A program made the position numbers and the translations under genes. From assembly GCA_026874595.1 (NCBI GenBank), contig CM049312.1, positions 26,097,956 to 26,161,955 of the forward strand: a stretch of 64,000 nucleotides of DNA, read 5' to 3'. Positions 13,712-26,240 of the stretch are shown one piece after another. The notes under the pieces were generated by a model, which made no database searches, was not told where the DNA came from, and saw only the letters and a program-made list of their open reading frames with translations. Origin of the DNA: Sipunculus nudus (lineage: Eukaryota > Annelida > Sipuncula > Golfingiida > Sipunculidae). Every line of letters begins with the position of its first letter. The stretch's first letter is position 1.

Positions 13712-13811
13712 CTTGTGATGCCATATCCAATGCTGACTGCTAACAGTACAGCCACAAACAGGGATTGTTGAATAAGTGTTAGGACAAATGCCAACCAGTG
13801 AAGTGAGATAG
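13712..13811 (-). CDS. Exon 13, membrane span 3 with SIGYGITR motif
   Basis: Acceptor ttcttacag, 100 nt, donor gtgaga; phase 1 in, phase 2 out. It reads ISLHWLAFVLTLIQQSLFVA and then VLLAVSIGYGIT plus a split Arg codon. The ending SIGYGITR parallels the conserved S-L-G-Y-G-I-V-(R/K) end of a membrane span in TMEM87/GPR107-type proteins. Confidence 0.77.
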
Positions 13812-14651
13812 CTGTAAGAAGTAAAGAAAGATTATTAATTACACAATGTCCTGCTGAAGTTAGTTTTTCTGTCAAACTTGAAATATGCTGTAAACTGAAG
13901 AAAACAACACAATTTTTTATTGGATAAAGTACTACTTTTTCAGCTTGAAAATAAAAAGTCTATTTTACACAACAGAAGACAGAGAATGAAATAACTCCCA
14001 GTGAACGAGCATTCTAAAAACTACAAAAAGGCTCAGTTTCTTTGCCAATTTTTCAAAACATATAGAGGGCAGCACTAGTTGCTTTTGCACATACTTTGTT
14101 CTGAAATAAATATGTCTCTGTATATTTAAGGTCCCAACTGAAAGTTTCATGGTATGGTATATCAACATGGAAAATAGTGTTTTCTCCTTGAAATATAAAG
14201 GTATCTGCTTATATATTATGTTGAAATTTGCACAAACAAAAAACATAGCATGAATTATGGCCACCTGGTAGCCATACTGCACAACTACACAAATCAAGAT
14301 TTTTTTGGCTTTTCCTACAGTTTTTCACAATCTTTTATATCCATGCTTGTGTTCCAATCCATGTTTGGGAGATGTTGCACATGAGAATGTTTAGACCTCA
14401 AGCCAGGCAGTCCTGTTTTTGATAAAAAGACACATATAGACCGTGTTTCCTCACACACAATATGATAACACAGTATCATAATGTGTTAAACAGGTTGAAT
14501 AGGAGACACTGAGGCCATGTTGTTGGGTGGTTCTGCTGAGAAACTTTTAGCTCCAGCCAAAATGGAATGGCAGCATAAAATAACACAGTGTTGCAAATGA
14601 TATGTATTTTAATCTCTAACTGATAAAGAGAATGAAACAAAACATGCTTAC

Positions 14652-14714
14652 CAAATTGACCAATTCTGTTTGCATTAGCAAGTTGGATGAACATGAATGT
14701 ATGAGTTAGGGCAC
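14652..14714 (-). CDS. Exon 12, end of membrane span 2
   Basis: Acceptor cttatttcag, 63 nt, donor gtaagc; phase 1 in and out. It reads ALTHTFMFIQLANANRIGQF. It lies between two hydrophobic exons and continues TM2 into a short loop. Confidence 0.75.
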
Positions 14715-15265
14715 CTGAAATAAGTAAATACTCACATATGATATAATTTTCTGAGGTTTTTTCAATTTAAAGGTGTCATTAATTTTTCTTCATTCCTTTA
14801 ATTTTTCTTCCAATGATATCAATTAAAATGTACAGCCAGGAGATGTTTTGGCAAAGCTTCCATTGTGCATTCTTTCACAGGTTTAATTTTTCCATATTTT
14901 TCTTTTTTTTTTAAATCACCATTTATATACACAAGTTTAGTTTACAGATATGAGATTTTGTTTAAAAAATCAGCCATAGGAGAGTGAAATTAATGAGAGT
15001 AAAATGAATGGTCCTCAAAAATGGTCCTGAATAAAATGTTGGTAAATGATCTTTGCATACCAGTGTCATGGTTGGCATGCACATAGTACATTAATAAGTT
15101 CTTTCCCATGATGCTACATTTATCTCTTCTTAATGGATTAATAATGACATCAAATATTCATTTTAGTAAAGGCCATACTAACTAAGGCAAAAGCTCACAA
15201 ATGATATTAATTATTTAATGATAAAATTATTCCATACATTGAATCAATAAGCATGTATCACACAC

Positions 15266-15386
15266 CTGACACAGCAACACATCCTATGACAATATGGAGT
15301 GCAATGGTTTTCTTGTAATTGCGCATCCACACAATGATCCATATTGTAGAAATTGTCAGGTATGACAAAGCGATCACACCTTCAAG
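15266..15386 (-). CDS. Exon 11, membrane spans 1 and 2
   Basis: Acceptor: a run of T followed by CAG; 121 nt; donor gtgtgt; phase 0 in, phase 1 out. It reads LEGVIALSYLTISTIWIIVW (TM1), MRNYKK (a basic, probably cytosolic loop), then TIALHIVIGCVAVS (start of TM2). It continues in frame into exon 12. Confidence 0.78.
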
Positions 15387-15629
15387 CTGAAAAAAAAAAA
15401 TACAACTAGAGAGTGGTCTGAGACCACATATACACCCCATCAGTCACCAAATATCCCAATCCAACTTTGGTGTGTGGCAGACAAAGGACCAGCACTATAG
15501 TTCAGATTTTCAGCTAAGCTAAATACAGCTACCTGGACAGCATGAAGAAATTTATTTTTATGGTTCACATGTCACCTTTTGAACATAGCTCAAGTGCTGA
15601 CACCATTTGATTATTATGACAATCAATAG

Positions 15630-15632
<3 letters not shown>

Positions 15633-15698
<66 letters not shown>
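15633..15698. repeat. (TA)n microsatellite
   Basis: About 33 perfect TA dinucleotides between exons 10 and 11. An open frame of alternating Ile and Tyr across it is an artefact. Confidence 0.95.
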
Positions 15699-15700
<2 letters not shown>

Positions 15701-16262
15701 CAACAATATTGTGGATTATAGTCCACAGAATTAGGACAAAGAAAATATTATATGATGATAACTGAACGTCACTCACTTTGTTTAACATACTGTGTTTAAA
15801 GTTCTTTATGTGTACATGTATCATGGGAGGCTGTAAACATTTTTTGTTAATTGACACAAGCCTGAAAAGAATACCACAGAACAGTTTTTATTTCCCTCTT
15901 TCCAGCATTTAAGGTAATTTTCAAAACAGATATTGTCTTTTAACTGAGTGTCTACATTTTCAACATACCATGCCTCGAATAATGAATTATATACAGTTTT
16001 CTTGAAATGCTATTTCATTAGCATATATAACAAAAGTCTCATATAAAAACTGTAATTTTAAGAAATATTAGGCATTCAAACAGAATGATCTTCATGTTTC
16101 CATACAAATGTTACGAATACTGTAAACATAGTATAAATACTCAGATCAGTTCTAACAATGTAAATCTTCATTTTATTCACTGGGTATTACTCAAACTGCT
16201 GTTAATTTTAGACACAAGATACATGTATCTTGAATTTCTCCAGTGTTCCATGGTTTACTTAC

Positions 16263-16366
16263 TGGTAATGATGGGTAGAGACTTGCTGGCAAGTAGCCAT
16301 GGGATCCCTCCATTTCTATGTGCACTGGAACAATATAATAATGACCAAAATACACTGTAGTGTAGC
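16263..16366 (-). CDS. Exon 10, junction of lumenal domain and first membrane span
   Basis: The acceptor ends in aacatag; 104 nt; donor gtaagt; phase 1 in, phase 0 out. It reads YTTVYFGHYYIVPVHIEMEG and then SHGYLPASLYPSLP. The motif 'EMEGSHGYLPAS.YP.LP' resembles the sequence that precedes TM1 in Lung_7-TM_R proteins (GYLSA..YP.L). This is the main reason for the family call. Confidence 0.75.
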
Positions 16367-17249
16367 CTATGTTAGGTAAGTCCACATGAAGAACCACAAA
16401 GATATATCAAATTAGTTTGTAGATTATTAAATTAAGCACATGACCTGCAGAAAAATTACCCCATATTGTCTGGAAAAAAAAGTTTGCTGTAGATAAGCAA
16501 TATTTCATAAATATCAAATTTTAATATATTTATAAATTATTTTTAAAATATCAATTTCAAATAATATTTCATTGCCTTACACAAACAATAACAAGCAAAC
16601 AAATGACCCATCGGTCATGACATTCGGCTGCTGAGAAAATTTTACTTGTATCAATGCAATACAACCTTGTTGTGTCAATATCAATGAGAACAGCAGACTT
16701 ATCTGCACAGTTTTCACAAGAGAAATATGGTCTTAATTGTTATTTTACCAAAAGTCACAGAAACCCCCCGTCTAAAACCAGGTGAACATATAACACATTG
16801 TCGATACTGCATATGTGATCACCTCGGATCACAAACATATTAAACGCAGACAAATTGCATAATGTTAAATTTTACACTAGACTTAAGACGCAGGTCCTTG
16901 AAATCATCTTAAATAATCATATACTGTTAAAAACAGAATGACTGTGGGAAAATTTTACAACTGTCAGGGACACATTTTTTTAAAAACACTCTGCACTTAT
17001 GTAGGTCAGTACCTGCAGGATTACAGGAATATGCCTAATAAAAGGATATTATTTAATTTGATGGTCAAATTTGCCATTTACTTTTGTTTTTCACATTTTC
17101 AAGTTTACTAAATATTGCAGGATGACAAAAAAATATGTCTGACAGTTTAGCTACACTTAATTACTTGGAAAAATAATGTTTTCTCTAAAATGACTAATAT
17201 GCACTCTCAACAGTGAAGTGTGCAAATAAATGAGATACCGTCAACTTAC

Positions 17250-17346
17250 ACAGTGCCGTGAATTTGTCTTCGTTGTTGACAGCTCTGACGTTGACAATAA
17301 ATATAAACCTACCACTCTTCCATGTTGTGGTAACACGGTGCAGAAC
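17250..17346 (-). CDS. Exon 9, beta-rich lumenal segment
   Basis: Acceptor gtgtttcaccag, 97 nt, donor gtaagt; phase 0 in, phase 1 out. It reads VLHRVTTTWKSGRFIFIVNV and then RAVNNEDKFTAL, with alternating hydrophobic residues like beta strands. It is separated from exon 8 by a 6.6-kb intron holding the E3 composite element and a TA-flanked transposon. Confidence 0.73.
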
Positions 17347-18099
17347 CTGGTGAAACACAATATTTACAGGATGACTATTTTGTTCAAAGAAATGATCATT
17401 GTGAGGACAAAAGAGAGGTCACAGAGCTAAAATTCATCATCAGTGACAGAGCTGTGAACACAAAGGTTTACATTAAATGTTTTGGTAAGCTCTGGTTCAC
17501 TAATGGCCGTTATTATAATCTCACATAAAATAAATAAAGTAAACTCCAACTTTTTTAAAATTTATGATTTCTCAGAAAAAAAGGACAGTGTAGCTTAATT
17601 ATTAATCAGAAGTGGCCAATCAGGGATAGGTTGTGAGTTTAAAACCAATCAAAAATTTTGAGAACATGAGAAACAAAATCCTCCATTGTCCCTCCTTTGT
17701 TTCCTTATAAAAATTGGCAAATAATCAGGGATTTATTATTTATATTTATTGATTGTAAAACTGTTCAGAAAAGCCCTAATTAAGTGGAGGCTTTGTTTAG
17801 ATGTACATCTACTCAGAGTTGGGTATCTAGGACCACTTGGTTATAGGGCTCTAAGCATCCAATGAGATAAGCACATTTCTGGCTGTTTGACCAAGAAGAC
17901 CAAAGATGGGTTTTTTTAGCACTTACTGACCACTGCAGATTACTGCTACCCAGTCAACTGTATAGCCACAATGCTGAAAACTGACCCTTACATTTCATTA
18001 TAATCAAAGAATCTAATGACATGATATCTAATCATTATGGTAAATAAATTCAATATCCCTCTCTTTAGGACTCTCAAAGTCCCGTGTAATACTCTAAAC

Positions 18100-21090
18100 A
18101 AGGCCTACAGGCCTAATGCGAACCTGTGCAAAGTTTAGGAGTATGAATGGAGGTTTATTTTTAAAATTTAATATTGATCCTCCTAAGTCCTGCATATCTA
18201 CCTTAGTCATTATGATTTCAGCAAAATGGACGTTTCTGACATGCAAGTTTCGGACTAGGACATTTTAAAACCAGATATGGGTAGTCGACAAGCCACTATG
18301 TGTATCCACAGAAATCAGAGTGGGACGGGTGAAGTGAGGCAGGGATTAAGTGGCAAGGGGAATAGAGTGTCGTGTGTTGCATATTAGCATGGATGTCTGC
18401 AGCGTAAACATGAATTAAGGTGGTGCCACATGTCATAAAATCAAGAAAATTGTCAAGGATGTATAAACCTGCAAAATTTCAGGTGGATAAGTCAAACCAC
18501 TGCTGAGATATGAGTGATTTTATCCCAAGGCAGATCAAAAGATGGATGCTGTGCATAAGTGGTTGCAGGTGCCGCCAAGAGCTATGTGAGATCTATACAC
18601 ATGCAAAATTTTGGCCTAATCGGTCAAACGGTTCCCGCGATATGAGCTTGGATGTCTGCAGAGTAAATGTGAATGTTGGTGGTGACACCTGTCATAAAAT
18701 CGAGAAAGCTGTCAAGGATGTAAAATACCTGCAAAATTTCAGGTGGATAAGTCAAACCACTGCTGAGATATGAGTGATTTTAACCTAAGGCAGATGAACA
18801 GATGGATGTTGTGCATAAATAGTTGCAGGTGGCACCACCAGTTTCGCCTATGATGAAGAGCTATGTGAGATCTATACACGTGCAAAATTTTGGCCTAATT
18901 GGCCAAACGGTTCCCGAGATATGAGCTTGGATGTCTGCAGAGTAAATGTGAATGTAGGTGGCGCCACCTGTCATAAAATGGAGAAACCTGTTCATGATGT
19001 ATAAACCTGCAAAATTTCAGGTGGATAAGTCAAACCACTGCTGAGATATGAGCGATTTTATCCCAAGGCAGATGAACAGATGGATGCTGTGCATAAGTGG
19101 TTGCAGATGGTGCCACCAGTTTAGCCTATGATGAAGAGCTATGTAACATCTATACACGTGCAAACTTTTTGCCCAATCAGTCAAATGGTTCCCGAGATAT
19201 GAGCTTGGATGTCTGCAGTGTAAATGTGAATGTAGGTGGTGCCACCTGTCATTAATCGAGAAAGCTGTACAGGATGTATAAAACTGCAAAATTTCAGGTG
19301 GATAAGTCAAACCACTGCTGAGATATGAGTGATATTATCCAAAGGCAGATGAACAGATGGATGCTGTGCATAAGTGGTTGCAGATGGCGCCACCAGTTTT
19401 GCCTATGGTGAAGAGCTATGTGAGATCTATGAACAAGCAAAATTTTGGCCCAATCGGTCAAATGGTTCCCGAGATATGAGCTTGAATGTTTGCAGAGTAA
19501 ACCTGAATGTAGGTGGCGCCACCTGTCATAAAATCGGGAAAGCTGTCAAGGATGTATAAAACTACAAAAATTCAGGTGTATAAGTCAAACCACTGCTGAG
19601 ATATGATTGATTTTATCCAAAGGCAGATGAACAGATGGAAGCTGTGCATAAGTGGTTGCAGGTGGCAGCACCAGTTTAGCCTATGATGAAGAGCTATGTA
19701 AGATCTATACACATGCAAAATTTTGGCCTAATCGGTCAAACGGTTCCAGAGATATGAGCTTGGACGTCTGCAGAGTAAATGTGAATGTAGGTGGTGCCAC
19801 CTGTCATAAAATCAAGAAAGCTGTCCAGGATGTATAAACTAGCAAAATTTCAGATGGATAAGTCAAACCACTGCTGAGATATGAGTAATATTATCCCAAG
19901 GCAGATGAACAGATGGACGCTGTGCAAAAATGGTTGCAGGTGGCGCCACAATTTTTAGTGTATGTTATAAAACTATCAAAGGGCTACATTTGTGCAAAAT
20001 TTTTAGCCTGATCGGTCAAAGGTTCCCGAGATATGTGGGTTTATGTGTGGAAACACACGCACAAATGGACACTGGGCAGCAAGGAAAGGTCAGAGGTCAA
20101 CCAAAAATGAAGGCGCAGCAGTTCACAAGTGACCTGATGATAAACCCGATTTTGCTTAAAATGCAAACCAAGTTTTTTCAAACAGTTGAAAGATATTTAT
20201 CCAATAATCTGGGAATTCTGCATCTAAACATTGTATCCAGACGTCTAGATGCTGTTTCTAGATGTCTAGACACATTGTCTAGACACACCCCCCCCCCCAG
20301 CCAGGTCAGTTGCCATGGTGATGTCTGGACCCCACCTGTTTGTACTGAGTGACCTCTTGACTTGGCTGCATGAAGTCAAATCTGTTTTCAAATACAGAAA
20401 GCCTCTTTCAATTGGCTACAATGCTTTTTTAAAACTGTATTTACCCAATCTGTTCTTATAAAACTGACAGAACCCTACCATAGAATAATTCTTGTAAAGT
20501 TTAAACCAATCAGCTGAACAGTTTCATCATAAATCAGTGTATAAGCTAGAAGAGTTTAAAATTACATTTTCGCTTGTAAAAAACACATCAATGTAGGTGG
20601 CGCCACCAATACCTCAAAATCAGATATGACATATGTGACAAACATTGGTATAAAATTTGGTCATTATAGCTCTAGCTGTTTCTGAGATTTTAATTTTAGT
20701 GTGCTTTTTGGACAGAAGACTAAGTTCAACCTCCTGTAACTCAGCCAAAAATCTCTGAACTGGAACCATTCGAACAAACTTGAGAGAGATTGTTACAGAG
20801 ATCATTTCTTTGAAATATTGGACAATTTGGCTGGACAGTTTCAGAGAAGAAGATTTTTAAAGGTTTTTAAGCTTTTCTCTATAAAATCTAAATTAATGCA
20901 GATACCCAATAATAAGCTCCAGGGCACCAAGTTTCACATGTGACAAATTCTTACATGTAATTTGGAGCTGCTAGCTCCGACAGTTTCTGACTTACAGCCA
21001 TGGAAGGCGGAAAGCCAGCCCTAGACGGCGGACGGCTGTCGACAGACGGACGACGCTGCGCCATCGCATAAGTTCACAGGTTCGCTAAAA
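18100..21090 (+). mobile_element. Composite element E3 with expanded 278-bp array
   Basis: Left end 'aaggcctacaggcctaatgc', right end 'cgcataagttcacaggttcg'. It carries six array units against two in E2, a CTAGA-rich palindromic patch at about 20,236-20,288, a poly-C run, and the shared right backbone with GGTGGCGCCACC at 20,599. It also contains a start-like 'gggtagtcgacaagccacta' at 18,277, belonging to the hairpin-ended family seen at 43 kb. It is intronic (introns 8-9) and antisense to the host gene. Confidence 0.6.
18380..20060 (+). repeat. Tandem array of 278-bp dimers built from about 139-bp monomers
   Basis: 'gagatatgagtgatttt' recurs at 18,505, 18,765, 19,043, 19,320, 19,598 and 19,876 (spacing 260, 278, 277, 278, 278). 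Each unit contains two related halves. Both have a GGTGGCGCCACC-type palindrome, a 'gcaaaattt' block and 'gagatatgag', with either 'ggtcaaacggttcccgagat' or 'agtcaaaccactgctgagat'. It is therefore a higher-order repeat. The open frames of 61-140 codons across it are repeat artefacts. Confidence 0.85.
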
Positions 21091-22058
21091 ATTTTGTCTC
21101 AGCATCCCAGACTCTCAAATCTTTCTGCCAATTGAAAGGTTCTTGTGTATGTATATATATATATATATATACCGTATTTCATCCAATTGTTCGATCCCTC
21201 TATTTATACGACCTCCAAAAATATTCAAGGTTATTAATTTCTGAATTTCCTCTAATTTTCGACTGCTTGAAAAGTTTTTCATCTCAAGGAATCATGTCCA
21301 AACTGGCGGACATGGTGTCGAAAGAGACCAGTCATATCCAGTAAGGTAAGTGACTGATGAATAAAATAAAGGAATATATGTAACATACTGTATTTGGTGT
21401 TTGTTTCATTCATCAGGACAAATGTAAAGGCGTCTTCTACATTATAAAAATGTGATTTTCTTTAATACTTTAAAAAAACTGCGCAAAGGTGATCGCATTA
21501 TAGCGACGTTTAAAATGGCTCATGACTGTCAGCTCTGACCCCTGACCTTGTTGCCGTAAATACGCCAAACATTGACGTTTGATGACGAAAAGATATCTCT
21601 AACACTGGCTTGATAGTAGTTGATAACTGATGTAAGATAATCATGTTAATTATAAAATAATGCTGTATTCACGGCATTCACATCTCTTGGCTGGCACCCT
21701 TTGTCGTTTGGGGCGTAAATAGCTCGCCCATGAACACAAACTCACAGGCCACGCGCAAAGCAGCATGGGACATGGGAAATGGGAACAGACTTAAACAACA
21801 ACCAGTAGCGCTTAAATAAATATTAATCGAGAGGAACCCTCTGAAAAAAGTACCGTACTTATAAGCATAAATTATGTGATTTATTGGATTCAGCCTTGAC
21901 ACTACTCGTTTTGCGTCCCTTCAGTCCCGTATGAATGATCTAACTTATTTGAGATTTAATAAATGCATCGTTATAAATGAAACAAAAAAACAATATCATT
22001 AAATTATAAACTATCATTAAATTTTATAATCCTTATTTTTATTTACTATTGTTATATA

Positions 22059-22063
<5 letters not shown>

Positions 22064-22113
<50 letters not shown>
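22064..22113. repeat. (GA)n microsatellite
   Basis: About 25 perfect GA dinucleotides inside the TA-flanked transposon. Confidence 0.95.
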
Positions 22114-22117
<4 letters not shown>

Positions 22118-22354
22118 TTGTGTTTCTCTATGGACCGCTAGAGACACGGTTCTATACTTCGCGTATTATCGAGTCAGTATTGAGCATTTTCATTCATGAT
22201 TTCAGTAATTCTGAATACCGGTACAGTTACATTATGTGGAAATATGCGAGTTAAAAAAAACAAATCTGCATGCAGTCAGCTGAAAATGAAAATCTTACCT
22301 CAGTATGTTGATCACGATATCAATTAAATGAGTCATAAAATATGAAATGAAGCA

Positions 22355-22618
22355 GTGTTTAGAGAACGTCTTACCCTATTAGGTGCTTCCGATGCCCCAC
22401 CATTAATTAAGTTCATTGAAAATCGACTCACTAATTACCGACTGGTCACAGTTTACCCTCCGACACGGTCTGACCAAGATTACACGGTAGTGGTCAAAGG
22501 GCAAACTATCGCCTTTCATGTTAATAGATGTTTGGGCAACAGGAACACTTGGCCGGGAAATCATGTCCCGTGTCCGTGTTTGGACAACAGGCGTTATTAT
22601 AACCAAACTCGCTATTAA
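22355..22618 (+). CDS. Uncharacterised 87-codon frame inside the transposon
   Basis: An isolated open frame in the GC-richest part of the 2.15-kb transposon, opening MFRERLTLLGASDAPPLIKF. A similar-length frame is open on the other strand, which weakens the case. No known motif is recognised. It may be a relic of a captured or internal sequence, or chance. Confidence 0.15.
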   Translation: MFRERLTLLGASDAPPLIKFIENRLTNYRLVTVYPPTRSDQDYTVVVKGQTIAFHVNRCLGNRNTWPGNHVPCPCLDNRRYYNQTRY

Positions 22619-23913
22619 AGCTTCCTCAGCCCCTTTGTTCCGACATATTCCCTCACTATACCTTTTTGTTTTTCATATAACAACCTCATTTACATAACAC
22701 AGTGTCTTGACAAACACAATAGGTATGCTGTGAAACGTAGTTTGCATTTATAACTGACAAATACTTTGAGCATGCTGTGAATATTTGTTTTCTTACAAAC
22801 ACGGTGAGCAGGATGTTTGTATTTTGTATTTCTTTAAAATACGATTAAAATCTTGTGAAATTTACTGGTCTTATTTATGATATTTTTTAGAAGATCTGAC
22901 AAGATAATAAACCAAATTTTTCTTAAAAGCTATAATATCGCCCACTGTACGACGGCAAATCACGCACTTCATATGTCCACCACAGTAATGTATGAACGCC
23001 CGTAACTCGCCATTTGAATGGAATTAATACAGTTGATTTTAAGAAACAGCTCCCTGATATAGTGGATAACATTTATTTTGTAACCTATTATATTGTCACA
23101 TGACGGGATTCAATAGCACACATAAAGATATAGCTGTAATGGACAATACGAGAGACACGACCATGAACTGAGGTGATGGCTGACGAACCCATACATAAAA
23201 GCAATTCTATTTATTCGACCATGACGTGATTTGCAAGGTACTAATTTCTAATTATCCTCCATTTAATCGACCTCTGTAAAATTTATTTATTTTTTTATGG
23301 TCGAACAATTAGATGAAATACGGTATATATATGGTGGAAAAACAATGGGTACCCACATGCGACTTCCCAGCTTTCTCTGTCCTTTTATGCTTTAGCATAT
23401 AACTACTTGAGGACCCCTGTAATAGCAAATCAAATCCAAATTACCAATAATCAAATAATTACAGAAATGATAAAAACATTGACCAATATGACAATGATAT
23501 ATAAAAATGTGTTACACTACAAATGTTAATGAAACACTAAGAATTTAGATTTAATACAAAATAATAGATTAGACTTTAAGAATAAGATCATTACCACAGT
23601 AGGTTATCATGTATTTTTTGGGTGGACTAAGAGTGATAAGATAACAACATGCAAATGACTTTGTATAATAACACCAAAAGACATTTACCAAACATCAAGA
23701 AATAAATAATTTTTTCTGTATAACAAGGAACAGACCTGTTGGACTGTTTACATATCATAATTAAACTGTCAATAAATGATACATAAAATAAATACAAAAA
23801 CAAAATGTTCCACAGGGATAAATTGCATTTGTATTTACATCTATTTAAGCAAATTTAATAAAATGACAATCATCTCATTGTACTACCAGCAAGTATTGAA
23901 TGATATAACTCAC

Positions 23914-23964
23914 ATCAACTGATACATATAATCCTTTTGTGTAGTATGGTTCATCACTCTCATC
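23914..23964 (-). CDS. Exon 8 of the membrane-protein gene
   Basis: Acceptor attctctttcag, 51 nt reading DESDEPYYTKGLYVSVD, donor gtgagt; phase 0 in and out. It links exon 7 (ending CATGAGTTAAAG) with exon 9. The exon is short, but both splice sites are consensus and the frame continues cleanly. Confidence 0.7.
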
Positions 23965-25127
23965 CTGAAAGAGAATAGTACACAGAAATTAGAAGAATGA
24001 AAAGTGAAAATCAATTATAAATGATGTACAGATATATGCATGTTTATGTGTGTAATTTGTAAGAATTAAACCACAGGGAATCTTGTGACTAAAACAATTA
24101 TTTAGGACTCAAAATTAGTGCTTCAGTAATCAGTAATTACTCCTACTGGGTATGATCAGTGTCATGTTTTTTGCTGGAATCAAGCAAATATTTTATTTGC
24201 TAAGATAATTATTTACTTAAAGATAATTACAATGCGAGTGACCTTTCATGAATTTATACGATACAAAATAGTACTATGTGTACATTATACATTGGTTTCA
24301 AACAGGTTTGGGTTCAAATGCATCTTGGTCCATTTGAATGCAAATGCTTCAAATTAATCTAATACAAATAAAAATGCAAATGTGAATGCGATTAAAAATT
24401 TCATGAGCTTTTTAGTTTGCACCTTGAATATGTATCAATAGTGTATTGTATTAAGATATTGAATGGATTGTTGAAAATTATGCAAGTATATATATTAAGC
24501 CCACAGGGATGTTCAAATTCACATAACAATGACTATTTACATCAGGTGCCCTTTATAACCTTTGTACATCAGCATCTCCAATTTGCTATATTTTATTATC
24601 ATGTTAAAACGTTTTGAAGTAGTAATATCAGCATTAGCTAAACATATTTAACAGACTGTTGAAAATTATGCATCATCACCTTACACTGACAACAATGTCC
24701 AACCTCACATCAGATCACTGCATGAGTGTTACAATATACATCAGATGCCAATTACATTTGGCCACGTATATGAGCATCTCAAACTGGCCATCTGCATACC
24801 ATATTAGCACGATCAGGACAGAATATTTTTCAAGCCATGCTTCACACTTGGCAAGGCAGAATATGTTAGTATTGTTCCATGGTTCGTAGACAAATGTTTA
24901 ATACTCTGCATTTAAATGCAAATGCCACATTTGCATTTGAACCCAACCCTGGTTTCAAACATATCAGGTTTTGCAATAACAAAATTTTCTGCCTTGGCAG
25001 CTCCACTGTCCAGTATAAAATTTTGTCAATTTTGAATCCTTCTATCTTTGGAATGCAGAGTGAACCTGAAATATCTGGGAAAACTCTAATGTGGGCTGTG
25101 GGCATTGGAATGGACCATATAACATAC

Positions 25128-25322
25128 CTTTAACTCATGCAAGGTCTTTTTGCCACAGGTCAGCCTTTGTGGTTGTAGTGTCTGTTGAAACTCATAATTA
25201 AATGTGGTAAGATCAGTGGACACAGAATCATGGGAAGCATCCCCCGACTTGTTGGAGTAATCTGGCATGCCGTGAGTGCGATGTGAATCCGCTGCTGATC
25301 CATGGGATGCACCTTCCCACTC
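25128..25322 (-). CDS. Exon 7, histidine/serine-rich extracellular linker
   Basis: Acceptor ttctttctgcag, 195 nt (65 codons), donor gtatgt; phase 0 in and out. The first half is rich in Ser, His, Gly and Asp (EWEGASHGSAADSHRTHGMP) and looks unstructured. The second half (FNYEFQQTLQPQRLTCGKKT) looks folded. It is the longest exon of the gene and the best single coding signal in its region. Confidence 0.77.
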
Positions 25323-26112
25323 CTGCAGAAAGAACACAATATTAAGTCACAACATTTTGTCATTATTGTGACTGTTCATTTGCACGGTTGTTTCTAGGAA
25401 CTAATTTTCTGCAAGATAAAATTTTCTGTGACTGATGCACCATTTTATTTTTTGCCAAAGGCTGATAAATCATCTTACCATCATGAATTCTTTATTAGCA
25501 GAATTATTCAGCCACCATTATAAATATGAAGCTTGTCATTAAACTTATTCAAAACTCCTGGGGAAGTTCCTATTGAGAAGTGAGAGAGTGATCCTGTATT
25601 TTGCATACTGTTTTTACATTTTAGCTATTTATTTAAGGGTCAGAGTTGAATCAACTGACTCCAATCAGGGGTCTCTTTGAGGACAAGCTGACTTGATCAA
25701 CATTCCTGACATGACCATTGTTCACATATTTATATATCAAAAGAAAATATACTTGAAACATATGGTTTGCCAGCTCTGCATGTTAGATTGTGGGGTCTAT
25801 AGCTACAAGCAATATAAAAAGAAACTTCAGATTAAAACATTTTATTTATGCAGGTATTTTTTTCTGAGTGTGATTCACGTTTTATAATTTGTGACCCCCT
25901 TATACTTGCATGTGTTCCTAATGTTTTATTTTTGGGCAACAATTGGGCAAAACAAAGAAATACAACATTGAATTTCTTGTCCCTTCTCCCTGAGACAACA
26001 TACTAAGTAGTACTCTCAGAGGTAAGATTTCTTTTAATAAAATCTGTATACTGTACAAAATATGCAAAAAGCCCACACGTTTTAAATGTTGCATGGTAAA
26101 TATATAACTTAC

Positions 26113-26222
26113 TGTAGCCTTTTTAAGATATTCTGGAATACTTAAATCACCATCACAACCAACTGCCAGCAGCTTCCAGGTAACATCAATCTCTGTGTCA
26201 TCTTTCTTTGCATCACAGACGA
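26113..26222 (-). CDS. Exon 6, extracellular region with two cysteines
   Basis: Acceptor tgtattttcag, 110 nt, donor gtaagt. It enters in phase 1 and leaves in phase 0. It reads VCDAKKDDTEIDVTWKLLAV and then GCDGDLSIPEYLKKAT. It is acidic with two cysteines about 20 residues apart, consistent with a folded extracellular or lumenal domain. No known domain is recognised from it alone. Confidence 0.77.
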
Positions 26223-26240
26223 CTGAAAATACAGGATAAA

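Larger units (their letters stand above)
21172..23323. mobile_element. 2.15-kb TA-flanked terminal-inverted-repeat DNA transposon
   Basis: The left end CCGTATTTCATCCAATTGTT is mirrored at the right end by CCGTATTTCATCTAATTGTT on the opposite strand, and both ends are bounded by TA. Subterminal 'cgacc' and 'ttaatttctaatt'-like blocks are also inverted. It contains a (GA)n microsatellite and a GC-richer interior with one 87-codon frame (22,355-22,618) of unknown nature. No transposase motif is visible, so it is probably non-autonomous. The TA duplication suggests Tc1/mariner/pogo-type transposition, which is an inference. Confidence 0.7.

Noticed and set aside
18380-20060. Regular repeats considered as a CRISPR-like array
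   Set aside because: Units are 278 bp and wholly repeated with no unique spacers, in a eukaryotic intron.
19930-20352. 140-codon open frame on the plus strand
   Set aside because: It lies in the 278-bp tandem array and its flank inside E3; the same peptide words recur in the neighbouring frames, so it is a repeat artefact.
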